A stretch of DNA of 50,716 bases, from positions 1-50,716 of the forward strand of contig JAKPUX010000051.1 in assembly GCA_029554865.1 (NCBI GenBank), given 5' to 3'. The notes beneath the pieces are model-generated. The model searched no databases. It was not told where the DNA came from and saw only the letters and a program-made list of their open reading frames with translations. How positions within the stretch are numbered: position 1 is the stretch's first letter; each line of letters opens with the position of its first letter. Shown piece by piece: positions 9,001 to 17,300 of the stretch. This DNA is from a bacterium (lineage in GTDB: Bacteria; Zhuqueibacterota; Zhuqueibacteria; Residuimicrobiales; Residuimicrobiaceae). A program made the translations under genes and the position numbers.

Positions 9001-10772
9001 CAGGCGGCAGCCTCCATTTTACAGGGAGCAGGACCGGGCACCGCCTGCCCCTTCCGGCGGGGAGCACAGGCGGGACCGGCATCGTCCGCTTTCACGGCGT
9101 GGACGGCCTCGGCCTGCAGCAGACCCACGGGGCCGCCCGCTTTTCCCTCGAGCCGGCCTTTTTCGATTCCCTCAGGGTGCTTCCGGCCGGCCAGGACACC
9201 TTACGCCTCCTGGTGCAGCTCTTCAGCAGCACGGCGCCGGATTCGGTCTTTTGCCTCTTCCGCGGGGATACCCTGCGCATGGAGCAGGACGGCCCCGGCT
9301 GGTACAGCCTCGCTGTCAAATCCTGGTGGGTTCCCCTCGCCTGCCAGTTCATGGCTCTTTATGACGGCGGTGCCATCCTTTCCGGCCAGTACAACCATGA
9401 TCCCGCCGGGCGGCTCAATGTCGAGGCCTTGCCGGACCGCCTGAGCTGGGGCGGTGAGGAACAGCCCGTACTCTTTCTGCCGGTAATGAACTGGGGCAAC
9501 GGCTCCGGCATGGCCAGGATCTACCTAGACTACCGGCAGGGGGGCGACGAGAGCTGGCATCCCCTCTCCGCCGACACCATCGCGGTGCGTCCCTACACCG
9601 GGGCCCTGGCCTCCTTTCCGCTCTATACCTCCCCCGGCGATCTCAGCATCCGATTCCGCATCGAGACCGGCCAGGCTGGGGTGCTCGAAACCTGGACGGC
9701 GGTCACCCCGCACCATTATGCCCTCGAGGCCGGTGCCGGCTTTCGCTTCATCGCCGGCCCCGCCGACACCCTGCGCCCCGATGACCGCGCCCTCTGTGTC
9801 GCCTCACCTCGAACCGTGAGTATGAACAGCGTGTTCAGGGTGGAGCGGCTCGCCCCGGCCCGGCTGCACGAGCAGCCCGATTTCGCCGCCAGCCCCGCCA
9901 TTCCGGTTTACAGCCTCCAGTTCAGCCGCCCCGAGGCGGTTGTTGACGGGGTGCTCTTCTCCTGTGCCGTCCCCCCTGCGGACGACGCGCCCGGCGCCGT
10001 CGAATCCGCCGCCCTCTTTCGTTATGCCGCCGCCACCCGCAAATGGGTCCGCCTGCCCGCTGCCGTCGAGGGTTCGCGCCTCAATGCATCGATACGGGAA
10101 TCGGGCCTCTACACCATCCTTTGGGCGGCCGATGACAGGCCTCCTGAGGTGGATGCCGCCTTCGACGGGCGGCCCTCTGCGGCGAACGGCTTTGTAAATC
10201 GCAACACTACCATCTCGCTGCAGCTCCGCGACGAAAATGGCATCGATGCCGCCCCGGGCAGGCTGCATTTCATGCTCGACGGCCGGCTGCTCGACGGGAA
10301 CAGCTGGGCCCTGCCCGATTCGATCATCAACGGCAATCTGATTCCACTCAGCCTGCGCCCGGAGCTGCAGCCCGGCCCGCACACCCTTGCAGTGACGGTC
10401 AGCGACTGCAATGGCAACACCATGGCGGCGCGCGAGTTCAACTTTCAGGTGGCCGAAGCCTTTGCGCTCAGGATGCTGGGCAATTATCCCAACCCCTTCG
10501 CCGCGCGGACCACTTTTGTCTATCTGCTCTCGAGCAGCGCGGACAAGCTCTCACTCCGCATCTACACCGCCTCCGGCAGACTGATCCGGGAATTCAACGG
10601 CGCCAGCGCCGAGGATCCGAATCCCCTCAGCGCCGACTATCACGAAATCACCTGGGACGGCCGCGACGAGGAGGGCTACGAGGCGGCCAACGGGGTCTAT
10701 TTTTACCGGCTGACAGCCCGTTCCGGCGACAAGAGCGAGGAGATAACCGGCAAGATGGCCAGGCTGAGATGA
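6012..10772 (+). CDS. porU: PorU-like T9SS sortase, C25 (gingipain-family) cysteine peptidase
   Basis: A 1,586-residue secreted protein. The open frame extends upstream to 5874, but the ATG at 6012 gives a proper signal peptide (hydrophobic run ending PAPAQ), although no strong Shine-Dalgarno is visible. The C25 domain carries the catalytic dyad: GFHGHGG (His818) and LSMTCFTGDFE (Cys852), spaced 34 residues apart, close to the spacing in gingipains. Upstream is the long beta-rich N-terminal region typical of PorU; downstream are Ig-like domains and a C-terminal domain with GNYPNPF, ITWDGRDEEG and NGVYFYRL, of the FlgD-like sorting type. PorU removes sorting domains from T9SS cargo and attaches cargo to lipid. 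The gene overlaps the PorV-like gene by ATGA, as expected for a functional pair. A secreted gingipain-like protease is the alternative, but the porV context favours PorU. Confidence 0.88.
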   Translation: MVPDSHKNCLIRCLFLLVWFSTLPAPAQEWCRVLEKGPERLILEITTPLIVPDTLAVSSGLNTSFASSPWPLLQDERFPALPFQTLLLDWPVQEVHLRIFSAAPEEGFAVAPLVYSSDLPVTGASVEPLPWQREFRSGPAVPAEVVYAGAAGRQRLWMLRIYPWRYDARAAVLSRRASMRLELTGSGGLPAAERRPALAGAGVLAMASSAHLARSSSGDSGVFLAPGRVRLTVDEEGWYRVTGADLRKAGIDLLEVDVEKLRLSCGGTAVPFFFNGGKNGQLDPGESIEFYGTGLRREAPAATPDLYQDPFSRSNVYWLDWEGEAGVRMEEEYSESPTSGSARIPYAFYQTVHVEQDNHFTTFDDISMADSLRDHWLYDSGLAAGHKRSYPFPLRYPDARSLLPVKVRVMLTGLTTAYTELHQAAVFLNDRFAARGRGERQGIIDLQSQEVIGLLAASLSAENNTLTLVNEFDPTRTDYIALNWFEVTYPRLYRADEGWLEFTIPPEEEPGLFRFTIDGFADGAVEIFKLGASRIAGASVTEATARDGLRSMHLQFLDTVPSHDVRYIAVAASAKKTPLRIEAVRRQWQPSSGGDIDYIVIAPRAFLAEKALPQLMQHRRGQGHRAAGVAVEDIFDYLNHGRRSPLAIKAFLKWAAERWPLKYCLLAGDGSFQRTPVRGDTLDLVPVYMRQTLKYGAAASDFWYTLLEGEDEIPDLCIGRLPARTPEQLEVVVDKIIDHETRAVEDKWHNRLLFVGGNTMVFRTKGLALADKVPPAWSPAMLFTTADPGRSPDPFFGNTPELLDFIDEGCAVIGFHGHGGGAIWSDDGLLGLEDVASLNNRGRYPLILSMTCFTGDFEQPVGENLAETMLFAPQKGTMAFLGAGGYGWLENDDMLQAAIMSCLYENPEATLGELLTAGKIRYFSQYYGSDIARAEVNQYTIFGDPATRLRLPVLRTEAGIANSLLAAGDTLELSLHWPFAPGTAAVEFELERGLPISGGSLHFTGSRTGHRLPLPAGSTGGTGIVRFHGVDGLGLQQTHGAARFSLEPAFFDSLRVLPAGQDTLRLLVQLFSSTAPDSVFCLFRGDTLRMEQDGPGWYSLAVKSWWVPLACQFMALYDGGAILSGQYNHDPAGRLNVEALPDRLSWGGEEQPVLFLPVMNWGNGSGMARIYLDYRQGGDESWHPLSADTIAVRPYTGALASFPLYTSPGDLSIRFRIETGQAGVLETWTAVTPHHYALEAGAGFRFIAGPADTLRPDDRALCVASPRTVSMNSVFRVERLAPARLHEQPDFAASPAIPVYSLQFSRPEAVVDGVLFSCAVPPADDAPGAVESAALFRYAAATRKWVRLPAAVEGSRLNASIRESGLYTILWAADDRPPEVDAAFDGRPSAANGFVNRNTTISLQLRDENGIDAAPGRLHFMLDGRLLDGNSWALPDSIINGNLIPLSLRPELQPGPHTLAVTVSDCNGNTMAAREFNFQVAEAFALRMLGNYPNPFAARTTFVYLLSSSADKLSLRIYTASGRLIREFNGASAEDPNPLSADYHEITWDGRDEEGYEAANGVYFYRLTARSGDKSEEITGKMARLR

Positions 10773-11809
10773 AAAGCGCACAACGACATCGCCTGCGGGG
10801 AATGCGGCACGGCCTGTTCTGCATGATTCTCCTGGCGGCCGCCCCGCTGGGGGCGCAGGCCACGCGCTATGCGGGGGCCGCGCTGGATCTGGGGGTGGGG
10901 GCCCGCCCCCTGGCCCTGGGAGCGGCTGCCGCGGCCATGTCCGGCGGGGCGGAACTCTTCCGCTACAATCCGGCCAGCCTGGGCTTGTGCGTCAACCGGG
11001 AGATCGGCCTCATGTACGCCCCCACCTTCGGTTCGATCTCCGAACCGATGGCTACGCTCCACTACCTCGGCGGGGCCTTTCCCCTGCCCGGCGGCGGAAG
11101 CATCGCCCTGCACTGGACCCGCTTCAGCGTCGACGAGATCCCCCTCTACCCCAGGCTCTCGGGCGGCTCCTTTCTCGACCGGCTTCAGGATCCTTCGCTG
11201 CGGCCTGACGGGGCGCCCGAAGGCTATTTCAAGGATGTGGAGGACGCCTTTTATCTCTCCTTCGCCCGCTCCTTCCGCTTCGAGCTGCCCCTGGGCTGGC
11301 TCTATACCGATCTGGCCGTCGAGGTGCCGATCGGTCTCAACATCAAGATGCTGCGCCAGTCCCTGCATGAGAGCAGCGCCAACGGTCTGGGCATCGATCT
11401 CGGCATGATGGTTCGTTTCGACCTTGCACAGCTCCTGCAGCTCCGCCGCGCGGGACAGATGAGCCTGGGGCTCTCGGCCCTCGATCTCACCCGCACGACC
11501 CTGGTCTGGCAAAACCAGCGCGAGGAAAAGATCGGCACAGCCCTGCTCTGGGGCGTGCACTACAGCCAGCCGCTCTCCTTTCACCGCAGCCGCCTGAATT
11601 TTTTCTGGACTCTGCGAGAAAAGGAGGAACGGAATGCGCTCTATGGCGTGGAATACGAGCTGGGAGGCGCTGCCCTGCGTGTTGGTTATAATGAATCGGG
11701 GCTGACCGCCGGAGCCGGCCTGCGCTGGCGGCGGATGCGCGTGGATTACGCCTTCACATCGCTCGATTTCGAGGGCGTGCATCGCATCGGCTGCGCCTTT
11801 GTCTTTTAA
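10769..11809 (+). CDS. porV: PorV/PorQ-family outer-membrane protein of T9SS
   Basis: A 346-residue protein with a signal peptide (ends LGAQA near residue 31) and the family's N-terminal hallmark: a glycine/alanine-rich segment leading to FRYNPASLGL. The rest alternates polar and hydrophobic residues as in FadL-like beta-barrels, ending in an aromatic C-terminal strand (IGCAFVF). PorV collects cargo from the translocon and presents it to PorU; PorQ is the paralogue in the same complex. Because it overlaps the porU stop by 4 nt, PorV is the better label, though eye-level features do not separate PorV from PorQ. An internal ATG 33 nt downstream is an alternative start. Confidence 0.86.
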   Translation: MKSAQRHRLRGMRHGLFCMILLAAAPLGAQATRYAGAALDLGVGARPLALGAAAAAMSGGAELFRYNPASLGLCVNREIGLMYAPTFGSISEPMATLHYLGGAFPLPGGGSIALHWTRFSVDEIPLYPRLSGGSFLDRLQDPSLRPDGAPEGYFKDVEDAFYLSFARSFRFELPLGWLYTDLAVEVPIGLNIKMLRQSLHESSANGLGIDLGMMVRFDLAQLLQLRRAGQMSLGLSALDLTRTTLVWQNQREEKIGTALLWGVHYSQPLSFHRSRLNFFWTLREKEERNALYGVEYELGGAALRVGYNESGLTAGAGLRWRRMRVDYAFTSLDFEGVHRIGCAFVF

Positions 11810-11827
11810 CAAGCCGGGAGATACGGG

Positions 11828-12523
11828 ATGAAAAAAGCGCTTCTCGTGGTGGGGATCACGGCAGGGGTGTGGATGGCCTGCGACCAGGAGGTGACCAATC
11901 CCCAGCCGGGCATCCCCGTGCCGCGCTTTGTCGCGGCGGCGGCCGATACGGCCGTGGAGGAGCGGGGCATCGACGCTGTCCCCGAGGAGGATGCCATTTT
12001 TTTGCAGTGGCATCGCGACCCGGAGCTGGCGGGGTTCCAGCTCTTCCGCCGCTTTGAGGGGGAGAAAAACTTCAGCCTCGTCGCGGTGCTGACCGCGCGG
12101 GACAGCTCATTCTTCGACCGGGTTCCAACCGATCTCCGCTGCTACTATTTTTTGCGTGGTCTCGATGAGGAGGAGAGGATGGGTGCCCCATCAGACACAG
12201 TGGATTACATGCTCCTGGCCAAAGCCTTTGATCTGCAAGTCACCCCGGGGGAGCCGCTGCTCTTCTCGTGGAGCACCGGCCTGATGCGCCCGGCCTTTTA
12301 TCTGCTCCGCTTGCACGAAGAGAGCAGCGGAACGCCGGTATGGATCGGCCGGATGGCACCCGGTTATCAGGGGACGCGCGAGAGCACCCCTTACAACAGC
12401 GATGGCCGGGCCGCTCTGCCTCGCCTGCAGAGCGGGGTTCTCTACCGTTGGCGCCTCGATTGCGTCGGCGCGGCCGCGCGGACCGGAAGCGAATCGGCCT
12501 GGCAGCGTTTCACCCTTTATTGA
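11828..12523 (+). CDS. Lipoprotein with fibronectin III-like region, T9SS-locus associated
   Basis: A 231-residue protein with a short lipoprotein signal (lipobox VWMAC, Cys18), followed by an acidic spacer. Residues about 50-120 look like a fibronectin type III domain: IFLQWHRDPELAGFQLFRR, then a strand with a YYFLRGLDEE turn. A second beta-rich half includes FLLRLHEESSG-like and YRWRLDC strands. It lacks a sorting domain, so it is probably anchored to the inner leaflet of the outer membrane or to the surface. It begins 18 nt after the PorV-like stop and precedes the outer-membrane protein gene, which suggests a membership in the same transcript and an accessory role in secretion. That role is inference; I know of no named homologue. 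Confidence 0.8.
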   Translation: MKKALLVVGITAGVWMACDQEVTNPQPGIPVPRFVAAAADTAVEERGIDAVPEEDAIFLQWHRDPELAGFQLFRRFEGEKNFSLVAVLTARDSSFFDRVPTDLRCYYFLRGLDEEERMGAPSDTVDYMLLAKAFDLQVTPGEPLLFSWSTGLMRPAFYLLRLHEESSGTPVWIGRMAPGYQGTRESTPYNSDGRAALPRLQSGVLYRWRLDCVGAAARTGSESAWQRFTLY

Positions 12524-12552
12524 CCGACCAGGATCTAGCTGGGAGTTGCGAT

Positions 12553-13743
12553 ATGCTCAAATGCAGATATTTCCCACTGGCGCGGCGGGTCCTGTTCGCC
12601 GCCGCCCTCTCCGGCAGCCTGCCGGCGTCCGGCCAGGCCCTCAACGGCGGCGCCGGACTGCCCCACACCCGTCCCGCCTGGGTGCTCGACAACGGCCAGC
12701 TCACCTCGCAGATGGGGGCCCGCTTCTGGGGCCAGGCGGCGGCGCAGAGCTATGCGCCCTTCGGCGCCCCAGGCAAACGCAATATCTGGGATCTGCAGAG
12801 CGCCCTGGCCGTAAACTGTGGCCTCGGCGCCCACCTCGAAGCCCAGATCACCCCGGTGCTCTACCAGTCAGACCAGAGCGGCGGCAGCACCTTCGGCCAT
12901 GACCTCTCGGCCACCCTGGCGGTGGGATCTTTGCAGTGGCCGGCCCCTTCCTGGTTTCTCGGCGCCGCCATGACAGCCCACTTTCCGGCCGGCGCCCGCC
13001 ACAATCTTCTCTTCGAGCCCTACAGCCCGGGCAGACATGCGGTCACCCTCACCGGCCTGGCGAGCTATGCGGTTGATCCGGAATTCCCGGCCGAGGCCCT
13101 CAGCGGCCACGTCAATGTTGGCTATACCCTCTTTGATGATACCGGTTTGCAGTTTCACGACCCCATCACTGCCGCCAGAAGCTTCGTCGTCCAGCGCAGC
13201 CAAAAGTTCTCCTGGAGCGCCGGAGTGGCGCTGCCGGGGGCGCACTTTGACCTGGGGATTGAGGGCTACGGCCAGCACTGGCTCCGCCAACCCGCAGCCG
13301 GGGCCGAAGGCCGGGAGAATTTCTCCTACGCCAGCCTTTCCCTCCGCTACAAGCCCCTGCGCTGGTGCCATCTCTCCCTCGCCCTCGACCGCCGGCTCTC
13401 GGCCGACGCCGACGAGACCATCCCGGCCATGGCGGAGCGCGGCCTCGGGGAGCTGCCCAACTATCCCTCCTGGCTGCTGAACCTCGGACTCCATCTCAAG
13501 CTGCTGCCGCTGTACATCATGCAGACCAGCGATGAGGAGGTGATCATGCAGCGCGTGGAGGAGCGCACGCCGGTATTCGAAAAGATTATCGGGGAGGAGA
13601 GCAGCAAGGAAGCCAACCGGGATGATCTCGATCGGCTGCGCGCCGAAAAGGAGAGGGCGGAAAAGGAGCTGGAACGCCTGCGCCGGGTCATCGAGACCCG
13701 GCAGCAGGAACAGAAGAATCCGCCGCCGGATCAGAACTTGTAG
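12553..13743 (+). CDS. Predicted outer-membrane beta-barrel protein with C-terminal coiled coil
   Basis: A 396-residue protein. The frame is open from 12268, but the ATG at 12553, with GGGAG upstream, begins a signal peptide (ends PASGQA) and leaves only a small gap after the lipoprotein gene. The middle has alternating aromatic and polar strands (FWGQAAAQSYAPFG, HLEAQITPVLYQ, FSYASLSLRYK) as in outer-membrane barrels. About residue 320 onward changes to a charged stretch ending in a heptad-like coiled coil (DDLDRLRAEKERAEKELE) and a proline-rich tail. A barrel with a periplasmic coiled coil could contact peptidoglycan or a secretion motor. No family name is recognised. The 3' end overlaps the convergent ppa gene by 13 nt. 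Confidence 0.76.
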   Translation: MLKCRYFPLARRVLFAAALSGSLPASGQALNGGAGLPHTRPAWVLDNGQLTSQMGARFWGQAAAQSYAPFGAPGKRNIWDLQSALAVNCGLGAHLEAQITPVLYQSDQSGGSTFGHDLSATLAVGSLQWPAPSWFLGAAMTAHFPAGARHNLLFEPYSPGRHAVTLTGLASYAVDPEFPAEALSGHVNVGYTLFDDTGLQFHDPITAARSFVVQRSQKFSWSAGVALPGAHFDLGIEGYGQHWLRQPAAGAEGRENFSYASLSLRYKPLRWCHLSLALDRRLSADADETIPAMAERGLGELPNYPSWLLNLGLHLKLLPLYIMQTSDEEVIMQRVEERTPVFEKIIGEESSKEANRDDLDRLRAEKERAEKELERLRRVIETRQQEQKNPPPDQNL

Positions 13744-14276
13744 CCGCCGCGGCGCTTGTGGCTGTAACGCTCGAGGGCGTCCTGGACGATATCATAACCC
13801 TCTTTTGCGGGGAGGATGTCATCGACCGCCACCACCTTGCCCTCGAGCTGCTTGTAATCCTCGAAAAAGCGGCGCAGCATCTGCAGGGTATGGGGGGGCA
13901 TCTCGGTGGTTTCGTGAAAGGTGTTGTAGGTGGGATCCTCGGTCGCGACGGCGATGATCTTGTGGTCCTTCTTGCCTGAATCGACCATGGTCATCAGGCC
14001 GATGCAGCGGGCCTTGATGATGGTCAGCGGCTGGACCACCTCCTGGCAGAAGACCAGCACATCGAGGGGATCGTCATCCTCGGCCAGGGTCTGGGGGATG
14101 AAGCCGTAATTGGCCGGATAAAAAACCGCCGAGTAGAGGATGCGGTCGAGCTTGAGCAGTCCGCTTGGCTTGTCGAGCTCGTATTTGATGCTCGAGCCGT
14201 AGGGGATTTCGGTGATGGCATTGAAGATGTAGGGCGATTCGAGGCCCGGTGTGACATCATGCCAGGGATGGACCAT
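13731..14276 (-). CDS. ppa: Inorganic pyrophosphatase (family I)
   Basis: A 181-residue soluble cytoplasmic enzyme that hydrolyses pyrophosphate to two phosphates and so pulls biosynthetic reactions forward. Family I features are clear: IPYGSSIKYELDK near the N-terminus, FYPANYGFIPQT, and the metal-binding signature EDDDPLDVLV. Length matches bacterial hexameric enzymes. The ATG at 14276 has GAGG 5 nt upstream; a GTG six nt earlier is less likely. It lies downstream of the giant secreted-protein gene with 98 nt between, on the same strand. Its stop overlaps the convergent outer-membrane protein gene by 13 nt, and no intrinsic terminator is visible at the junction. Confidence 0.95.
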   Translation of the reverse strand: MVHPWHDVTPGLESPYIFNAITEIPYGSSIKYELDKPSGLLKLDRILYSAVFYPANYGFIPQTLAEDDDPLDVLVFCQEVVQPLTIIKARCIGLMTMVDSGKKDHKIIAVATEDPTYNTFHETTEMPPHTLQMLRRFFEDYKQLEGKVVAVDDILPAKEGYDIVQDALERYSHKRRGGYKF

Positions 14277-14374
14277 GCTCACCTCACAGGATGGATTTTA
14301 CTTTTACATACTAACGCCGTGTCTGCGGCCCCTATTCCCGCTGCGCCGATCCGCTTCGCCATTCCCCTCTCTCC

Positions 14375-17300
14375 TTATTTGACCAAAACCAGCTTGCGAG
14401 ACGCCGTTTCATTCCCTGCCGACACCCGGCAATAATAGACCCCGCTGGCGGCGAGCAGGCCGAGTTCGTCGCGGCCGTCCCAGGTCAGGGTCAGATAGCC
14501 GCCTTCGGTTTCACCGTCGTGGAGCCGCCGGACGCTTCTCCCCATCAGATCGATGACCTCCGCCCTGACCGTCCCCGGGCCCGGCAGCGCGACCGTGAGC
14601 CGCGTCCCGGCGTTGAAGGGATTGGGATAGTTGGCCGAGAGGTTGAAGCGGAGCGGCAGGGGCAGACGGGCTTGCAAGGCCGGATGGGTGCGGGCGCTGC
14701 CGTCGCGGCTGAGGTCCTGCAGACGATAATAGTAAAGCCTGCCGGCCTCGGCCGACTCGTCGGTGAAGCGGTAGCTCCCCTCCGCGGCCGGTGCCAGCAG
14801 CGAGCTGATGGTCTGGAAGGGGCCCTCTTCCCGGCCGGCGCGCTGGACGAAAAAGCCGAGGTGGTCGCTCTCGAGCAGAGTCCGCCAGCTCAGGGTGATG
14901 CCGCGGCCGGGCTCGGCCTGGGCCTGGAAGCCGGCCAGCCAGACCGCCGAGACCAGCTTGAGCGTCCAGGTGTGGCTGACACTTGTGCTGCGGTCACTGA
15001 CCACCACCTTGACCTGGGCATCGCCGGAGGAAACGAGTTCGGACTGAAGGCGGTAGGTGGGTTTGCCATAGGCGCAAAAGGCGCCGTTGAGATACCAGCT
15101 GTAGCTGAGCGCGTCGCCGTCGGGATCGGAGGCGGAGACGAAAAAGTCGATGACATCCGGTTTGGTCAACTGCAGCCCCTCCTGCTGCTGCGGGAGGCAG
15201 GCGGCGCCGTCGATCAGGGGCGGGCGGTTGACATCCACGACCACGAGGAGCATGCGGGCGGAGGAGGCTGCACCGAACTGGTCCCGGGCTTCGACCGGCA
15301 GCTCGTAACGTCCCGCCTGTTGGTAGGAAGGCTGCCAGTCGATCCGTCCCTCGCCGTTCATCTCCAGCCCTTCGGGCCGGGATTTGAGGTTGATTCGGAC
15401 GCTGTCGCCCTCGAGGTCGTTGATTTCGAGCTGGTAGCTCCATTTTTCGTTTTCACGGATCTGGACGCTGTCGGCGAGGCTGATCTGGGGAGGCTGGTTG
15501 GGCAGGGTCGCGGCCTCGAAGCGGAGGGGGGAGTTGGCTGCGCCGGCGACCGAGGCCTCGGCGCTCTGTGTGCCCTCGACGCCGCCGAGATACCAGAGGA
15601 CCGATGCGGCGCCGGTCGAGTCGGTCGTCTGCATGGCGTTGGGCTGGAACCAGCCCTGCTCCTGGCCGGTCGAAAAGAGGACCTGCTGGGCCGGAACCGG
15701 ATTGGCGAAGGCGTCGCGCACCTGTACAATCAGGGGCTGGCTCAGCCGGTGCCAGGTGGTGCCGCTCTGCCCGTCGCCGCTGATGCGGATCAGCTCCGCC
15801 GCTTCGCCCGGCAGAGCCCGGAGCTGGAAGCGGAACCGGCTTTCCGGATCATCGACCAGGGAGGCGAAGATGACCACCCGGCCGCTGCGCGTGCCCATGC
15901 GCACATCGATAGCGGCGACACCGTCGCCGTCGCTTCTTACGGTCAAAACCGCCGCTGCGGCGGAGGGGGAAGAGAGCGCAGTGAGCCGGGCGGAGCCGGG
16001 TTCTGCGATCTCCGCGCTGCCCTCGACCAGGGAAAAGCGCACCTCCCTGTCCTGCAGAGCGCTGCCGATACCGTCGAGGACCCGTACGGCGAGGGGTTCC
16101 CGCAGCCAGTTTGTGACCATTGCAGTCTGGCCGTCGCCGCCGGCCACTTCAAGACGGGCCGCCGGCGGGGCGATAAAGGAGATGGTTTTGGCCTCCGTCA
16201 GCCACTGGCTGCTGGTGGCCACGCGGGCCTGCACACTAAAGCTGCCCGGCAGCGATGAGACGGCCGCCGATCTGAAGAGGCCGCCGCCGTCGCTGTAGCC
16301 CTGGTTGGGATTGAGCTCGGCCTCCAGACCGCTGCCGACCAGCAGAATGCCCTGGCCGGCGACCGGATTGCCGTAACTGTCCCTCACGGTCGTGATGATG
16401 GCGCTTGCGCTGAGGCCGTCGGCGGAGACCGGCGATTCAACGCTCAGGGTCGAGCGGTTGATGTCCGGGGCGCCCGCCCTGGCGGCTGCGTAGATGAGGC
16501 GGTGCGAACCCGGCACGGGGAGGCCGGACCTGCCGAGGCAGATCATCTCCACTGCCTGGGTGCTGTCTCCGGCAAGGGTGCCGAGGCGCCAGATCACCTC
16601 GGCGATGCCGCTGCTGTTGGTGGGCAGGCTGACCAGGGTATCCTGGCCGCTGCCGAGGCGGCCGTTGCCGCGTGCGATGCGGAAAACGATGGGGTGGTTT
16701 TTCACCGGGAGGTTGTTGGTATCGATGACGCGGGCGCTGAGCGCTCCGGCGAGCCACTGATCGACCACGGCGCTCTGGCCCTCCCCGGCGAATACTTCGA
16801 TTTTTTTAATGTCGCCGGCCTGCTGGGTGGCCCCGCCGGCGCTGAAGAGCACGGGACTGCCGATCAGGGGTGTGGTGCTGCTGCGGACCAGGCTGGTGGC
16901 ACTGACGCGATGGACCGAATCCCCTACCGCCGGGCCGAGGGTGAGCCAGGCCTTGGCCAGGCCTTCCTCATCGCTGGTCAGATTGATGTTCGGTTCGCCG
17001 ATAAAGCTGCCCCCACCCGCGGTGACCGAAAACTGTACCTGATGGCCGGCGACCGGATTGCCGTGGCGGTCCTGAACAAATACGACCAGGGGATCGGCCA
17101 GGCGGGAGCCGGCCAGGCCGGTCTGACCCCTGCCGGAGTGATAGCTCATCCGGGCGGCGATATCAGCCGTGGCGGTCGCAGTGAAGAGAAGGGTTTCGGA
17201 GGCCAGCCCCTGGGCCGCCGCTGTCACCTGCTGGAGCCCCGGGCCGGCTTTCGTACCCAATCGGAACCAGGCCCATGCGCGTCCTCCACCATCGGTAGCA

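Noticed and set aside
14519-16258. 579-codon open frame on the plus strand
   Set aside because: Antisense of the Big_1 and sorting-domain region of the same giant gene.
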